Both the position numbers and the translations under genes were made by a program. A stretch of 64,000 bases of DNA from Eutreptiella sp. 'Long Island Sound 2002' (taxonomy: Eukaryota; Euglenozoa; Euglenophyceae; Eutreptiales; Eutreptiaceae), in assembly GCA_964036045.1 (NCBI GenBank), contig OZ038382.1, positions 133,042,442 through 133,106,441 on the forward strand, given 5' to 3'. Positions within the stretch are counted from its first letter, which is position 1. Each line of letters begins with the position of its first letter. Shown in pieces: positions 1 through 10,020 of the stretch. The notes beneath the pieces were generated by a model. That model was not told where the DNA came from, did no database searches, and was given only the letters and a program-made list of their open reading frames with translations.

Positions 1-235
1 GGACGCTGCATCGCTGAGCGCTCCTGCATGGCGCTCCTTGGCTGAGCGCTGCTTCGTTGCGCTTCTTTGCTCCTGCGCTGAGCGCTCCTTCGTTGCGCTC
101 CTTCGCTGAACGCTCATTCGCTCCTGCGCTGAGCGCTCCTTCGTTGCACTCCTGCCTGGCGCTCCTTGGCTGAGCGCTCCTTCGTTGCGCTCCTGCCTGG
201 CGCTCCTTGGCTGAGCGCTCCTTCGTTGCTGTTGG
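1..235. repeat. minisatellite at left window edge
   Basis: A degenerate tandem array. The words GCTGAGCGCTCCTTCGTTGC and CCTGGCGCTCCTTGGCTGAG recur with spacings of roughly 28 to 50 bases. One member is altered to GCTGAACGCTCATTCG. The array runs off the window edge, so its true length is unknown. Reading frames through it are not credible genes. Confidence 0.8.
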
Positions 236-877
236 CCTCACCGCCAGTTCAGTAGGTCTACAGGATGTCTTAGATGACGATTTTGTAACACAACCGATCA
301 CGGACCCAAACACCGTCCTGATCCAAGTCATGTTTTCATTGAAATCTCGAACTATTCTTGATCCGAAAATTTTCCTCAAATCGTCAAAACCTTTGATCCC
401 GTCGTAACCCTTTTCCAAAACTCCAAAAATGTTGATAGCTCTGTCATACACGTAAAGCAGGTACAAGAACGCAAACACCAAACCCCAAAACATACACTGT
501 CTTCTGGGAGTCCATCACCGGAGTCCACGATGTTGTTGTTTCGCCCGCACCACTGCAGGGCTCGTCAGGGGGACACAGTGGTGCTTGTCCCGTACATACT
601 ATATACACTGTGCACAACAGAGCGAATGCTGGATGCCACAAACCCACAGCAAACACCAGGACGTTCGACCATAACCGTAACCCAAACCAACAATCACGAT
701 AGATCAATAATAATCTAAAACTCACGAATCTACAATCATTTCACTCCAAAACATCGTAAATCCTGGTCTTCATAATTATTCAGCCACGCAGGCAAATCGC
801 CCTTGCGACGCGACAGAGGCGCGACGCGACAGAGGCGCGCACGCTGCAAGGCCTGTCCTAGTTGCCCCTGCTGCCCA
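236..877. other. non-coding flank of gypsy A
   Basis: No supported gene. The stretch has mixed composition and ends in a short G+C-rich repeat near 800-840, where the word GCGACGCGACAGAGGC occurs twice in tandem. It is the left-hand target flank into which gypsy A integrated. The bases directly before the LTR end in TTACA. Confidence 0.5.
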
Positions 878-882
878 TTACA
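878..882. repeat. target-site duplication of gypsy A, left copy
   Basis: TTACA directly abuts the left LTR and recurs at 16347-16351 directly after the right LTR. Five bases is a normal target duplication for Ty3/gypsy integrases. The following base (883, A) may belong to the LTR. Confidence 0.65.
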
Positions 883-883
883 A

Positions 884-1595
884 GAAAGATGTCCTTGACT
901 TATGCCCTAGGTCTTTTGATGTATTCCTGCAGGTTTTGTAGTTGAAAACCCCAAAACCAAAGCAGCAAGTAGAGCAAGGACTGAATGTGGATCGAATCAA
1001 TGATTGGTTTTGGAATCCAGTGTAACACAGAAGGGCTGCAGATAGACAAAGCAGGTTTATGCACATAGATTCAATCACAAATGGATAATACAAAAGGTTT
1101 TATATGAAAATTGGTCAGACTCTAGCCTCAGAGGTTGCATTAGGCACTTCATGTGCACTCTTTCGGGTGAAACGGTGCTGGTTAGGACTGAGGGGCATAG
1201 ATGTCAGGACCACACAGACAATGACTTGGCCAAGCAACTGAATTCAGAAACAGTTACAAAGTAGGACCACAATAAGTGGTAGAAACAATTGAGTATAGGG
1301 GTCTTGGGGTGGGAGACCACTTAGGCTTCACCTCCAAGGCCAACAAGCATGAAATGCCTGATTTTTTTTGGTATGTCCTCCATGAAGGAAGGTACCTCCG
1401 CTCAGTTGAGTGGTAGGGGTGAACTTCATGGGGGGGCTAGGGTCACAACCCTAGTTACTTTGAGAAAGTGTACTTTAGGCAACAAAAGAGAGATAAAAAC
1501 ACTTAAGTTTGTCTTAGCATCAACAAAGGGTTTTAAGGGGGGCTTAGCCTGGATCAAGCCCTCCAAGAAAGACATGGCAGTGACCCTTTCTTACT
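884..1595 (-). repeat. 3' LTR of gypsy A
   Basis: This is a 712-bp near copy of 15636-16346. In element orientation the LTR starts AGTAAGAAA and ends ATCTTTC(T), so it lacks the usual TG...CA termini. The copy match ends sharply at both edges: PPT sequence lies on one side, TTACA target flank on the other. Confidence 0.9.
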
Positions 1596-1604
1596 CCCCC
1601 CTGG
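1596..1604 (-). other. polypurine tract of gypsy A
   Basis: On the minus strand CCAGGGGGG directly precedes the LTR start AGTAAG. A purine run abutting the 3' LTR is the plus-strand primer site expected for an LTR retrotransposon. The 5' LTR copy at 16346 has an unrelated sequence (TGTAA) in this place, as expected. Confidence 0.6.
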
Positions 1605-4266
1605 AGTACTAGTTAGCTAAGCTAGTAGGACCAAGGAAAAAGGCTGAAATATTCCCAAAATTACCTCAAAAAATGCATTAAACTTACCAAAAACATCTTC
1701 ATCACTTCATGGAAGCCTATCACACTGTAGGTACCCTTGAAAAACAGTGTAATGTACCGTGAATGATGTCCTTTCGATGGGGCATTCCTCAAAAGTCGCC
1801 GGTGGGCGACGAAAACTTTTGGAAAAAGTTTGGGGGTAGTGGGGTTTGAACCCAGGACTCCCCCCCTAGAGCACATGTGCTTGCCCACTAGGGTACAGTC
1901 GAACGCTCTAATGCGGACGGCTATCGCTGTATAAACAGCGTTTCAGTAAACGTCCTGACCAAAGGCCAGGGCGGAGCAATACTCCCAATGGAGGACACAA
2001 ACCCCCAGGAGCTGAAAAAAATAGAAAATGTAACCAGCAGGGAGTGATTCCTGCGGTTCAGCGGAAGTGGTTACGATTTAGCAAGTGAAATCGTTAAAAA
2101 TCAACGAAACCACGCGGGAAATCGACATTTTTACACATAACTAAAAGTCGCAGACAAGCGCAAAGGAAGCGGACTCCAAGAAAAGGGTTGCGCAAGCGTA
2201 AACGGCTTTTGGAAACGATGGTATGAGCCGTAGTTTTTAAAGTTTTAAAGGAAATTTTTGCACAGTTGCATCAAAATTTTTATAAACTTCAGAGTCAAGC
2301 ATTCAAATTCAGCCCACACCACAGAGCAGTTCAACAACCCGTCTTCCAGGTATGTCTGTGTCACCTCACACTCACGCATTGCGTTCGTGTTGGTTGTTTC
2401 GTCAAAACGTTAGGGTTGTCAACGCTGTGCTCGTTGCGGGGTCGGGTGTTCTTCTCTCGTGCTCTGCACAGGTAAAAGCAGGAATGAAAGGTATGTGATG
2501 CGAATGGAGCGCGCAGCGCGCACGTAGGGTTAGAATATGCGCTGTGCTCGCGATGCATGTGCCTAATCGAGGCATCCACACGCTGTGACGCTTTACCTGT
2601 ATCCGAAATTCACCCTTGTTTTCTTTCTCACAGGTAAATACAAAAAGCGTTTGTTCGTGTGCGGCTTAGGTTTGTTTTGTGTTCGTTTTAATTCGGCATT
2701 CACACGATGCATGGTGAGTAAGGTAGGTTAGCCCAGGAGGAGCTCACCTCCTGGTTGAGTCTGTGGTTCAGCCTCCCTTCCCTGCGTGCACATGATGCAT
2801 TAAAGGGCAGGCCACGCGAATTGCGCACGGTAAACCTTGTTTAGGTTACCCAGAGGCTCCTCGATACGTTCTTTAAGAGAACCCGAGGAGTTTCTTAAAG
2901 CTTGCTTGCTTGACAGGGGTAGCTGCATCTGCAGCGTGTTTGCGAACAGTGTATTATAGGTCACACTGAGAAGGGTATAATACCTGGAGTGTGGCTTGGT
3001 TCCTACGTCGCAAACGCCCCTTCATCTGCCTCTTTTGTACAGGTGGGAGAGGTTAAGGGTGATTGGTGCACGCAGCAGCTGCCTTCGGCGGCTACCATTT
3101 TTCTGCCCCAGCAAAACAGGGGCGCTGATCACAAATCAAATCACTGTGCCTCAGCCAGTACTGGCGAGGGCAGTTCGACCTCAACGACATCTGCGCTGTG
3201 CACGCAATGAGAGCACCCCTTCCCTCCAAGCCCTAGCAGGGGAAACGCGTTGTGGCGTCCCCTGTTAGGCCACAGCTGCTTAGGAGCGCTGTGTTCTCTT
3301 GTCTTCTTCACAGGAGGGCCACTAGGGGCTGACTGCACTTCAACTGCAGCACCCAGTAGCGCGTGTAGGGGTTAGGGTCAGCAGGCCTGGCAAGAGGTGA
3401 GTGCAAGTGATGAGTGCTCACCCTGCCTTCGAAGGCCGGTGCTGGCGTTAGTGAGTGTAGTGTAGTGGTGTCTCCTGTCGCGCGTGCTTTTCCTCGTGGG
3501 CAGGGGAGTGCGTTAGCTTTTGGCCTGTAGCAAAAATGGGCGTTTTGTATGCCCTTAGCACACTTGGACACCCCTCCCCTCTTAGTAGGTAGGGCTTTTG
3601 CCGTCCTACCCCAAGGATAGGCGCCAGCACAGAAATTGGGCGCCATAGGAGTGGTAAGAGTACCTGATTAGGACCTTCGGTCCGACGTCAGCGAAGCCCG
3701 GTCTCCGGGAGCCACGCTGGGGAGAGAAGTGAGACACATACAGACATACATAGCACACTTAGGGGTATGGTAAACCCTGTAAGGAAGGGTAGAACCCCAT
3801 GGGTCTGGACCAGTCAGGGGTCCTAACTGTGGGCTCGCTTGTCCCCAAGGAGGGAAGACGCACCTTGCCTCATAACACCTTGCTTGTCATTTCCCCCTGG
3901 TGTAGTAAGCCACCGTTCTTCGTTGGCTCACCAAGGTCATTACATTAGGGCAGTACCCATGCAACACATGGTCAACAAGGCAAACACTCGCTGGGTGGCT
4001 GCAATCTTGATAAGCGGCCACCTGGCTCACGCTGGAAACCATATGCATGGGTCTGCAGGGCACAGACAGGGTCAGTGCAGTGCTCAGTAAGCAGTAGTCT
4101 GTGAGAAACCAATGGCTTCCGGCCAGGGAGTGGTTGTCACGGGGGGCTAACGGTCCTGTCCTGCGATGCAATGCGGGGCAACTGTGACAACTGCTCTTAC
4201 AACCATACTCAGGCACGTCTGCAGAAGAGTGCTCACTGCACCTGTCAGTAGACTGACACAGGGAAA
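1605..4266 (-). other. long 3' untranslated region of gypsy A
   Basis: About 2.66 kb between the pol stop and the polypurine tract holds no convincing gene on either strand. The longest minus-strand frames (112 codons at 3308-3646, 109 codons at 3887-4216) have no recognisable motif or membrane segment, so an env gene is not supported. Around 1832-1907 the minus strand has a tRNA B-box-like GGTTCAAACCC, but no cloverleaf can be drawn. Confidence 0.5.
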
Positions 4267-6714
4267 TTAGTTTCGCTTCTTACGCTGGGACATAGTCTCA
4301 GCACGGGTTAGGAGCTGACCCTCGTTGTTCTCAACGAGGTAAGTGCGGAAGATGGGGTTGATACTCCCATCTGGTTGTATGAAGGCTGACATAGGTTCCC
4401 AGGTCGCCTCAGACAACCCATAGCCATCCCACAGGGTTAGGAATTTCCAGCCCTGTTTATACTCGTGGCGAGCAATACCTGCAACCACGTAGTAACCATC
4501 GACTGCCATCTCATCGGCAGTCATCTCTTCGAGTTCGTCTGCCTCCTCTGGACTGGCAGCGTTCTCTAGGTCTATACGTTCAATCTCACTGTCACTGAGG
4601 CGCCACTCATCCCAAGACAAGTCGTCAGGGGAGTGATAGTGCCTCAACTGCTTAGGTGCACACAACAGTTCACCACCTAGACGTGGACTGCACCTGACAT
4701 GGATCCTAGATCCATCTATCCTGATGGTACGATAGGGTCCAAAGAAAGGGCCCTGTAGGCAGTTACGTGGCCAGGAGGGTAGACGTGAATGGTGTACCAA
4801 AACAAGGTCACCAACCTTGAAGCTGGCAGGTCGCCGTAGGCGGTTCTGTCGGCTCTGTTCACGGTCACGAATGTGCCTCAGGTTAGTACCAGCCTGGTTA
4901 GCCAGAGACTGCTTGTGTTCCAGCCAATCTCCCACAGGGCTCCTGAAGTCCTCAGGAAAGGGAGTTTTGAAGAACCAAGCAGGTCGTCCTCCATGGAACA
5001 GTTCGTGGGGGGTGAAACCCGTAGAAGAGCTCCGCTGTGAGTTCATGGACAGAACTGCCCAGGGCACTAGGCGTATCCAGTCCTTGGTGCGCTCCTGTTT
5101 CATCAGGATTCTTAAGTTTTGCTCCACCACACAGTTCTGTCTCTCACAGAGAGGGTTAGACGTGTGTGTATAGGGCACACCTGTGGTTACCTCCACGTTG
5201 AGGGCATTTAGCACTCGTTTGTACCAGCCAGTGTCACTGCGGATGCGTACATCTTCATCAGAGTGCACCTGTTTAGGTGCTCCATAGGGTTCGAACCATT
5301 GTTCGACCAACATTTTTACAGTCTGCTCACCTGTGATTTTCTTATTGCAAGGGAACACACGGGTGAAGCGAGATAGACCACAGGTGACCACGAGGCAACT
5401 ATCATAGCCGCCAAAGCGTGGTAAGCCGTGGATGTAATCCACGTAGAGAAGAGAGTTAGCACAATAGGGTATGGGTAAGCTGGAGATCAGACCCCTATCC
5501 CTACTGTCGCTCTGCTTGCTGGCATGACAGCCACAAGCATCCACAATGGTCTGCATACGCGACCTCAGTTCAGTCAGGTTTAGACTGGAGTAGAAACACT
5601 CACGGAAGAAGTCCACTGAGCGATTAGCGCCAGTGTGACCAGAACTGAGATGGGACCACTGTAGGCACCCATCCAGTCGTGCCTCAGGCACCACAATTGG
5701 GTCGTCGTAGAAGAGGTACTGATTGTTTTTATACCACTGGTGCCCGTCAATGACACGGGGTTCGAGACCAGTGCTGAGGGTTTGGAGAATTTCTTCATAC
5801 TCTGACTGATAGTCGGTTAGACTCCAACCCTCCAGGATTCCAGCAGTGCGCATGGACAGGTCAAGCTGGACATCCATACGCTGGAAAGCCTCTTTGGCGA
5901 GCGCCTCAGAGCTCTCACCAATAAGCGCATCGAAGTTGTTGCGCGATATATAGTCAGACAGTTCATTCTTGATCCCGGGGATATGATGCACTGTCAGCCT
6001 GAACTGGCTCAGGTAAGTCCACCACCGTTTTAGCTTTGCTTTTTCAGGTGGTGGGCCCTTCTGAAAAGACTGAACAGGCTCCTGGTCACACAGCCAGACG
6101 ATAGGGTTAGATCCCAGGAGTCGGGATTGTGACGATAGCACCAACATACCGGCCAGGAGTTCCTGGTCATTGGTGCTGTAGTTGGAACGCGCTTGGTTCC
6201 ATTTCCAATTCCAGTGTCCCAGTGGCACCAGTCGCCACTCACTGGTAGGATAGTCATGTTTCAACGAACCATGACGGTTCAACCCAGTAGTACGATAATG
6301 GCAGTGGGTTAGTTCAGCGGGGTTAAGCTCCTGCCATTGGTAGATCGTACCTCCCCCCCCTACATCACTGGCATCAGTGATCAGGACTATCTCGCCCTCA
6401 GGGCGGGGCACTCCCAGGCAGTTGGTGGAGGCAATCTTCTTCTTCAACTCCTGGAAACACTCTTCCTCTCTGGAGGTCCATCTCCAGGGAGTAGTTTTCT
6501 TGATCAGGTCAGTGAGGGGTGCAGAGGAGTAGATAAAATTGTGGATGTCACGCCGATAGAAATTACAGGCGCCCACAAAACTCCTCACATCGTGTAGACC
6601 CTTCTTAGGGTCGTCGCGAATCTGCATGTCCTGTAGGGGCTGCATCTTAGACGCGGCTGTTTTCCACCAGCCATACCCCACGTCGAAACCCAAATACTCC
6701 ATCTCCTCTTTCAT
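4267..6714 (-). CDS. gypsy A pol, 3' part: RT end, RNase H, integrase, chromodomain (815 codons)
   Basis: Residues 1-100 are the end of the reverse transcriptase (YLGFDV, VRSFVGACNFYRRDI). RNase H follows near residues 105-270, with TDASD, NDQELLA, a later CDQEP and SDYISRN as its acidic motifs. Integrase spans about 345-590: an HHCC zinc motif (HLSSGHTG with CGCHASK), then catalytic D in VDYIHG, D in HSDEDV and E in NPLCERQN. A GPY/F-type segment follows (GDLVLVHHS, GPFFGPYRTI). A chromodomain lies near 730-785 (WKFLTLWDGYGLSEATWEPM), a module known to bind methylated histone H3 and direct integration to heterochromatin. The protein ends in a basic tail, QRKKRN. The frame is uninterrupted. 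The ATG here is internal to pol; the true start lies upstream, across a one-base frameshift. Confidence 0.93.
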   Translation of the reverse strand: MKEEMEYLGFDVGYGWWKTAASKMQPLQDMQIRDDPKKGLHDVRSFVGACNFYRRDIHNFIYSSAPLTDLIKKTTPWRWTSREEECFQELKKKIASTNCLGVPRPEGEIVLITDASDVGGGGTIYQWQELNPAELTHCHYRTTGLNRHGSLKHDYPTSEWRLVPLGHWNWKWNQARSNYSTNDQELLAGMLVLSSQSRLLGSNPIVWLCDQEPVQSFQKGPPPEKAKLKRWWTYLSQFRLTVHHIPGIKNELSDYISRNNFDALIGESSEALAKEAFQRMDVQLDLSMRTAGILEGWSLTDYQSEYEEILQTLSTGLEPRVIDGHQWYKNNQYLFYDDPIVVPEARLDGCLQWSHLSSGHTGANRSVDFFRECFYSSLNLTELRSRMQTIVDACGCHASKQSDSRDRGLISSLPIPYCANSLLYVDYIHGLPRFGGYDSCLVVTCGLSRFTRVFPCNKKITGEQTVKMLVEQWFEPYGAPKQVHSDEDVRIRSDTGWYKRVLNALNVEVTTGVPYTHTSNPLCERQNCVVEQNLRILMKQERTKDWIRLVPWAVLSMNSQRSSSTGFTPHELFHGGRPAWFFKTPFPEDFRSPVGDWLEHKQSLANQAGTNLRHIRDREQSRQNRLRRPASFKVGDLVLVHHSRLPSWPRNCLQGPFFGPYRTIRIDGSRIHVRCSPRLGGELLCAPKQLRHYHSPDDLSWDEWRLSDSEIERIDLENAASPEEADELEEMTADEMAVDGYYVVAGIARHEYKQGWKFLTLWDGYGLSEATWEPMSAFIQPDGSINPIFRTYLVENNEGQLLTRAETMSQRKKRN

Positions 6715-7536
6715 AAACTCACATTTTTCGAGTTTGATTCGGAGATGGTTTTCTTGACAGACAGTGAATATTCACGGAGGAGAAGGACATGGTCCTCTTT
6801 GGTATTAGTACCCAAACTCACGTCGTCGATGTGAGCCTCCATTTCTGCACCCCGAGAAATCAACTCTTGTACTAGAGGCCTGCGCCTCAGTATGTACAAA
6901 ATGTTGTTCATAAGCTCCTGGAAGAGCGCTGGGGCATTAGCCACCCCGAAAGGCATAACCTTCCACTTGAAGACACGATCCTTAGGGGTTATAAAGGCTA
7001 GCAGCTCCTGAGCTGCGGCAGTTAGGTCAACCTGCCAGAAACCAGAGCGTTTGTCCATTTTGGTCTTATACCTGCATTTGGCAATACGCTCCAGGGTGTT
7101 TTCCATGTTAGGAATACTCCCTGAGTGGTTCTGGGTTTTCTTGTTGACCTCACCATAGTCTACAACAAGACGTAGGGCAGTCGACCCTGGTTTAGCAACA
7201 AGGAAACAGGGACTGCAGTGATGGGGATAGTCCCCGTGTTTATACTCTTCAACGAGGCCAGCATCAATGCATTCTTGGATCTGGCGCTCGATTTCTTCAA
7301 CCTGTTCCTGTGGAGCGGGATAGGGACGACGCCTCACTCGCGTCTTTTCGAATTCTGGTTTCAATTTCAAGTCCATCTGGACCAGTTTTTTACAAGAAAG
7401 GGGAGGCGGCAAGGCGCCGAACACCTCCTCATAGGTCATCAGCAGTTTCTTCAGGCGGGGGTCAAGGTTAAGACTCTCGAGTTTCTGAAGGAAATCTTCC
7501 TCAGCATGGAGGTTGCTTTTTCCATGTTCTTTCTTT
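6711..7536 (-). pseudogene. gypsy A pol: RT fingers and palm
   Basis: On the minus strand the frame is open from about 7536 and includes a methionine at 7439. It carries RT blocks: PYPAPQEQ, a fingers/palm motif RLVVDYGEVNKKTQ, FWQVDLTAAAQ, MPFGVANAPALFQELMN, and the catalytic AHIDDVSLG in place of the usual YxDD. One base is missing near 6763: inserting a T restores the frame into the downstream RT/RNase H reading frame (thumb motif with EKCEF). The upstream edge joins in frame to the pol linker at 11847 once the 4.3-kb insert is removed. The frameshift could be a real mutation or a sequencing indel. Confidence 0.9.
7528..7536. repeat. target-site duplication of the 4.3-kb insert, left copy
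   Basis: TCTTTCTTT at 7528-7536 recurs at 11838-11846. Deleting the sequence between, with one copy of the 9-mer, joins two halves of the gypsy A pol in the same reading frame (minus strand ...DRHKKKE then HGKSNLH...). That independently confirms both insertion borders. Confidence 0.85.
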
Positions 7537-8068
7537 CAACGCGACAAAAATTTTTTCGACGTCAAATAGGTGAATAGTTAACGCCGTAAGCACCGTAACG
7601 CTCGTAGGACCCCAACGCCGTCCTTGCCGTCGTCTAACTCGCTATAGGTGCAAAGAAAAACGCGTCGCGAGCAGCGCGTAAAACTCGAAAATTTTTCATA
7701 ACTCGCCACGACCCCTCATGTCGCGCCCTGCCGCCTTTTTCTTCTTCTTCTCCATGCACCTCCCTCCCCACCCTCGTGCCCATCACTCCCCTTGCCCTGC
7801 AGCTCAGGCGGCGGCCCTGGGGGAACGCGGTTAACCCTTAGCAATGGACACCAACACGCTCCACGACGCCACGCACAAGAACAAGGCCGAGAACATCAAG
7901 AACGACGGGTAGCACGTAAGGCACAGCAACGAACATGGTCTTGCTGCATGCGAGTGTGTTGGGTCGTGTATAATTTTTTTTATTTATTTTTATTTTTTTT
8001 TTTTTTCAAAAGAAAAAAAAAAGAAAAAACAGAGAAAAAAAAGAAAAAAATATTTTACGAAATTTAGC
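7537..8068 (-). other. distal part of GTAG-1 with A/T homopolymer hairpin
   Basis: No gene. At about 7972-8052 the plus strand has a long T-rich run followed by an A-rich run (the centre is TTTTTCAAAAGAAAAA), which can fold into a long A:T hairpin. On the minus strand this includes a 15-base A run that could be an internal poly(A) relic. The last bases at 7537-7560 include AAAAATTTTTT. Confidence 0.6.
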
Positions 8069-9789
8069 GGCGGTCTTTCAAGTAGGTACAACCACACCCA
8101 CGCAACAAACAAACCAACACAGCACCGCAGGGCAGCACGGCACCGCTGGACACGGCACAGGACGCAGGACACCACAGGACAACGCACAGCACAGCAAGAC
8201 ACCACGACACACCAGAGCAGCACCACCACACCGCAGAACGCCCAAGGAGACACCACAACGCACAGGGACACGCCACTGCACGACGCAGCAACAACAGCGC
8301 AGACGACACAGGCGCCCCACGACGGGCCGCAGGAGGGCAAACCAAACACAAACAGCACCGCAAAACGACAGCAGAGCACGACAGCACAGCACCACACGAC
8401 AGCACAGCGCCACAGCACACGACACAGGGAAGCAAGGCACCACAGCCAGCACAACAAGGCACCGCAGCGCACAGAACGGAGAAGACAGGGAACGCACAGC
8501 ACGAGGAAAAGAGCACCACAGCACGCAGACACCACCACCAGGCAAAAAACAGCACAGCCAACCAACAGCACAACACAGCACAGCACGACAGCCCACGGGA
8601 GGGCGAAGCAAGCCCCAACAGCACCGCAACACGACAGCAGAGCACAACAGCACAGCACCACGCGACAGCACAGCACCACAGAACACGACACAGGAAAGCA
8701 GGGCACCACAGCAAACCACACCAACCACAGGGAAACAGACCACGCGGCCAGACAGGGACACCGAAACACGCCACCAGCAGACAACCACGGGCCACCAGAC
8801 CCAGCACCGCACCACGGCACACCACAGCACCAAGCGCCAACAACAGCGAGCACCACACGAACAGCACAACGCAAGCGCACCAGCACAGCGAAGCACAGCA
8901 CCGCACAAAGCGGAGAGGACAGAGAACGCACAGAACAGCACCCCGGGACACACACAGCACAAAGCAGAGCGGCCAACAACAGCACGCACCCCCGCGCCAC
9001 GACAAAACACACACAGCACGGGGGAACACCGCAAAACGCAGCGCCGCAGAGCACAGGGCCCCAGGGCAACGGGCAGCGCCAGAGGGCACGGCGCAACAAG
9101 CAGCAGCACCCAACGAGCACAACACGGCACAGCACCGCACCGAGGGACGCACAGCACAACGCAGCACACGGCACACAGCACCGAGCGGCAGCGACGAAAA
9201 CCGCGAGACAAAAAGGGGGGGGGGGGGGGGGGGGCAGCAACCGACGGGGAGCAAGCACCAGCCAGGCGAAAAGCACCAAAGAGGGACAAGCGCACGGAGA
9301 GCCGAGAGGCAAAAGGCCAACAAAGCAAACAACGCACAGCGCCGAGGCCCAGGGCACCCGGGGCCGGAAACCGGAGAAAGCCGGAGGCAACGGGGGCGCA
9401 CAGGAGAAGAAGGGGAAGAAAAAAAAAACAAAAAAAAAAAAAAAAACAACACCAAGGCACCAAGCAGGAGCGACGAAAACACCGTGACACAAAAAGGGAG
9501 GGGGTGGGGGGAGAAACCACCAAAGAGCAGCCAACGACCAAGCAGGAGACACAAACGACGCGCGAGCGCACGAAGAGGCAGGCAGCGGGAGGCCGAGAAA
9601 AACAACCAAAGCACGACGCCAAGGCAACGAGGAACGGCAAGGGCAGCAAGAGAGCGGGGGGCAACCCCAGCCCGGAGGGGGCCAAGCAAAGCAGAAAGAC
9701 AAAGCGGCCAAAGGAAAAGGTGAGGCGCACCACAACGCGCCCGGGAGGCCGGCCCGCCCGACCCGGCCACAAAGAGCAAGCACACGCAC
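8069..9789. repeat. T-free low-complexity tract
   Basis: From 8278 to 9484 the plus strand contains no T at all (1,207 bases), and only a few occur on either side. Equivalently the minus strand has no A. The content is words such as CAGCACAGCACCACACGACAGC-like permutations, with a diverged internal duplication (about 8355-8445 versus 8635-8725; the word ACGACAGCAGAGCAC recurs). It also contains a run of about 19 G at 9216-9234 and an A run near 9420-9446. Because all three stop codons need A, every minus-strand frame is open here, so the long frames do not indicate protein coding. Confidence 0.9.
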
Positions 9790-10010
9790 GCCAGCCGCCG
9801 TCCGGATGGACGAGTGCGCGCCCGGAGGGTACCCAACCCCTGCCGGCAACGAACAGCTGCCGTCCGGATGGACGAGTGCGCGCCCGGAGGGTACCCAGCC
9901 CCTGCCGGCTACGAACAGCCGCCGTCCGGATGGACGTGTGTGCGCCCAGAGGGTACCCAGCCCCTGCCAGCTACGATAGCCGCTGTCCGGATGGACGAGT
10001 GAGCGCCCCG
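9790..10010. repeat. tandem array, about 62 bp x 4
   Basis: The word GTCCGGATGGACG recurs at about 9800, 9862, 9924 and 9985, spaced 61-62 bp, each followed by a CCCGGAGGGTACCCA-type segment. Units are similar but not identical. The array sits directly before the 65-bp array. Confidence 0.9.
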
Positions 10011-10020
10011 CAGCGGCACC

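Noticed and set aside
1832-1907. tRNA-like sequence on the minus strand with a B-box-like GGTTCAAACCC and an A-box-like segment
   Set aside because: The acceptor ends do not pair, and no 5-bp anticodon stem with a seven-base loop can be drawn. At most a degenerate Pol III promoter relic.
3308-4216. env-like gene downstream of gypsy A pol
   Set aside because: The frames here are about 110 codons, with no signal peptide, membrane segment or cysteine pattern.
4817-5173. Plus-strand frames antisense to gypsy A pol (also 6337-6597 and 7218-7577)
   Set aside because: They lie wholly opposite conserved integrase, RNase H and RT codons and have no motif of their own.
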